A stretch of 5,803 nt of DNA. Origin: JAFGSZ01 sp964492185. Its GTDB lineage: Bacteria > Bacteroidota > Bacteroidia > Bacteroidales > UBA10428. Made by a program: the position numbers and the translations under genes. Positions within the stretch are counted from its first letter, which is position 1. Each line of letters starts with the position of its first letter. Below are positions 5,792 through 5,803 of this stretch, piece by piece. The notes under the pieces were generated by a model. That model did no database searches, was not told the DNA's origin, and saw only the letters and a list, made by a program, of their open reading frames with translations. The stretch covers positions 1 through 5,803 of the forward strand of contig CAZBJH010000158.1 of the NCBI GenBank assembly GCA_964492185.1. Direction: 5' to 3'.

Positions 5792-5803
5792 GGAAACCCG
5801 GAC

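Noticed and set aside
5571..5803. An open plus-strand frame of about 78 codons running off the right edge
   Set aside because: It has no ATG, lies wholly over foldback D and the right-edge hairpins, and its arginine-, glutamate- and lysine-rich product looks like translated palindromes rather than a protein domain.

Overview
This window looks like a piece of a Bacteroidota (Bacteroidetes) chromosome. The evidence is a complete tandem SusC/SusD outer-membrane pair, a hallmark of that phylum, together with A/T-rich leaders that lack a Shine-Dalgarno motif and a promoter-like element of the TAnnTTTG type at the left edge. The sequence does not fix the genus; a Bacteroidales or Marinilabiliales-like marine or gut member is a guess.

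Layout. Positions 1-260 are non-coding and A/T-rich. They hold a candidate leftward promoter (16-56), a clean interrupted palindrome (138-167) and two tiny open frames ahead of the first gene. Positions 261-3554 encode a 1097-residue SusC/RagA-type TonB-dependent transporter with an N-terminal STN signalling domain. After a 21-base gap, 3576-5165 encode its 529-residue SusD/RagB-type surface lipoprotein partner. The two genes form one operon-like unit: the SusD-like protein captures a glycan or other oligomer at the cell surface, and the SusC-like barrel imports it using TonB energy. The STN domain suggests that the transporter also signals to a FecR-type anti-sigma factor and an ECF sigma factor, but neither gene is inside the window. 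No hydrolase is present, so the substrate cannot be named.

Positions 5166-5803, about 640 bases, carry no convincing gene and are densely palindromic. In order they hold: a 9-bp GC-rich hairpin just after the SusD stop (probable terminator), a 72-base segment closed by an 8-bp stem, a 130-base interrupted foldback (C), a plain 148-base spacer, a second foldback of 151 bases (D), and two more hairpins at the right edge. The left and right ends look like diverged copies of one cassette in opposite orientation. The whole block therefore has mirror symmetry around its spacer. This is the most unusual part of the window. It could be a non-autonomous palindromic repeat element, a REP/BIME-like cluster, or structured RNA.
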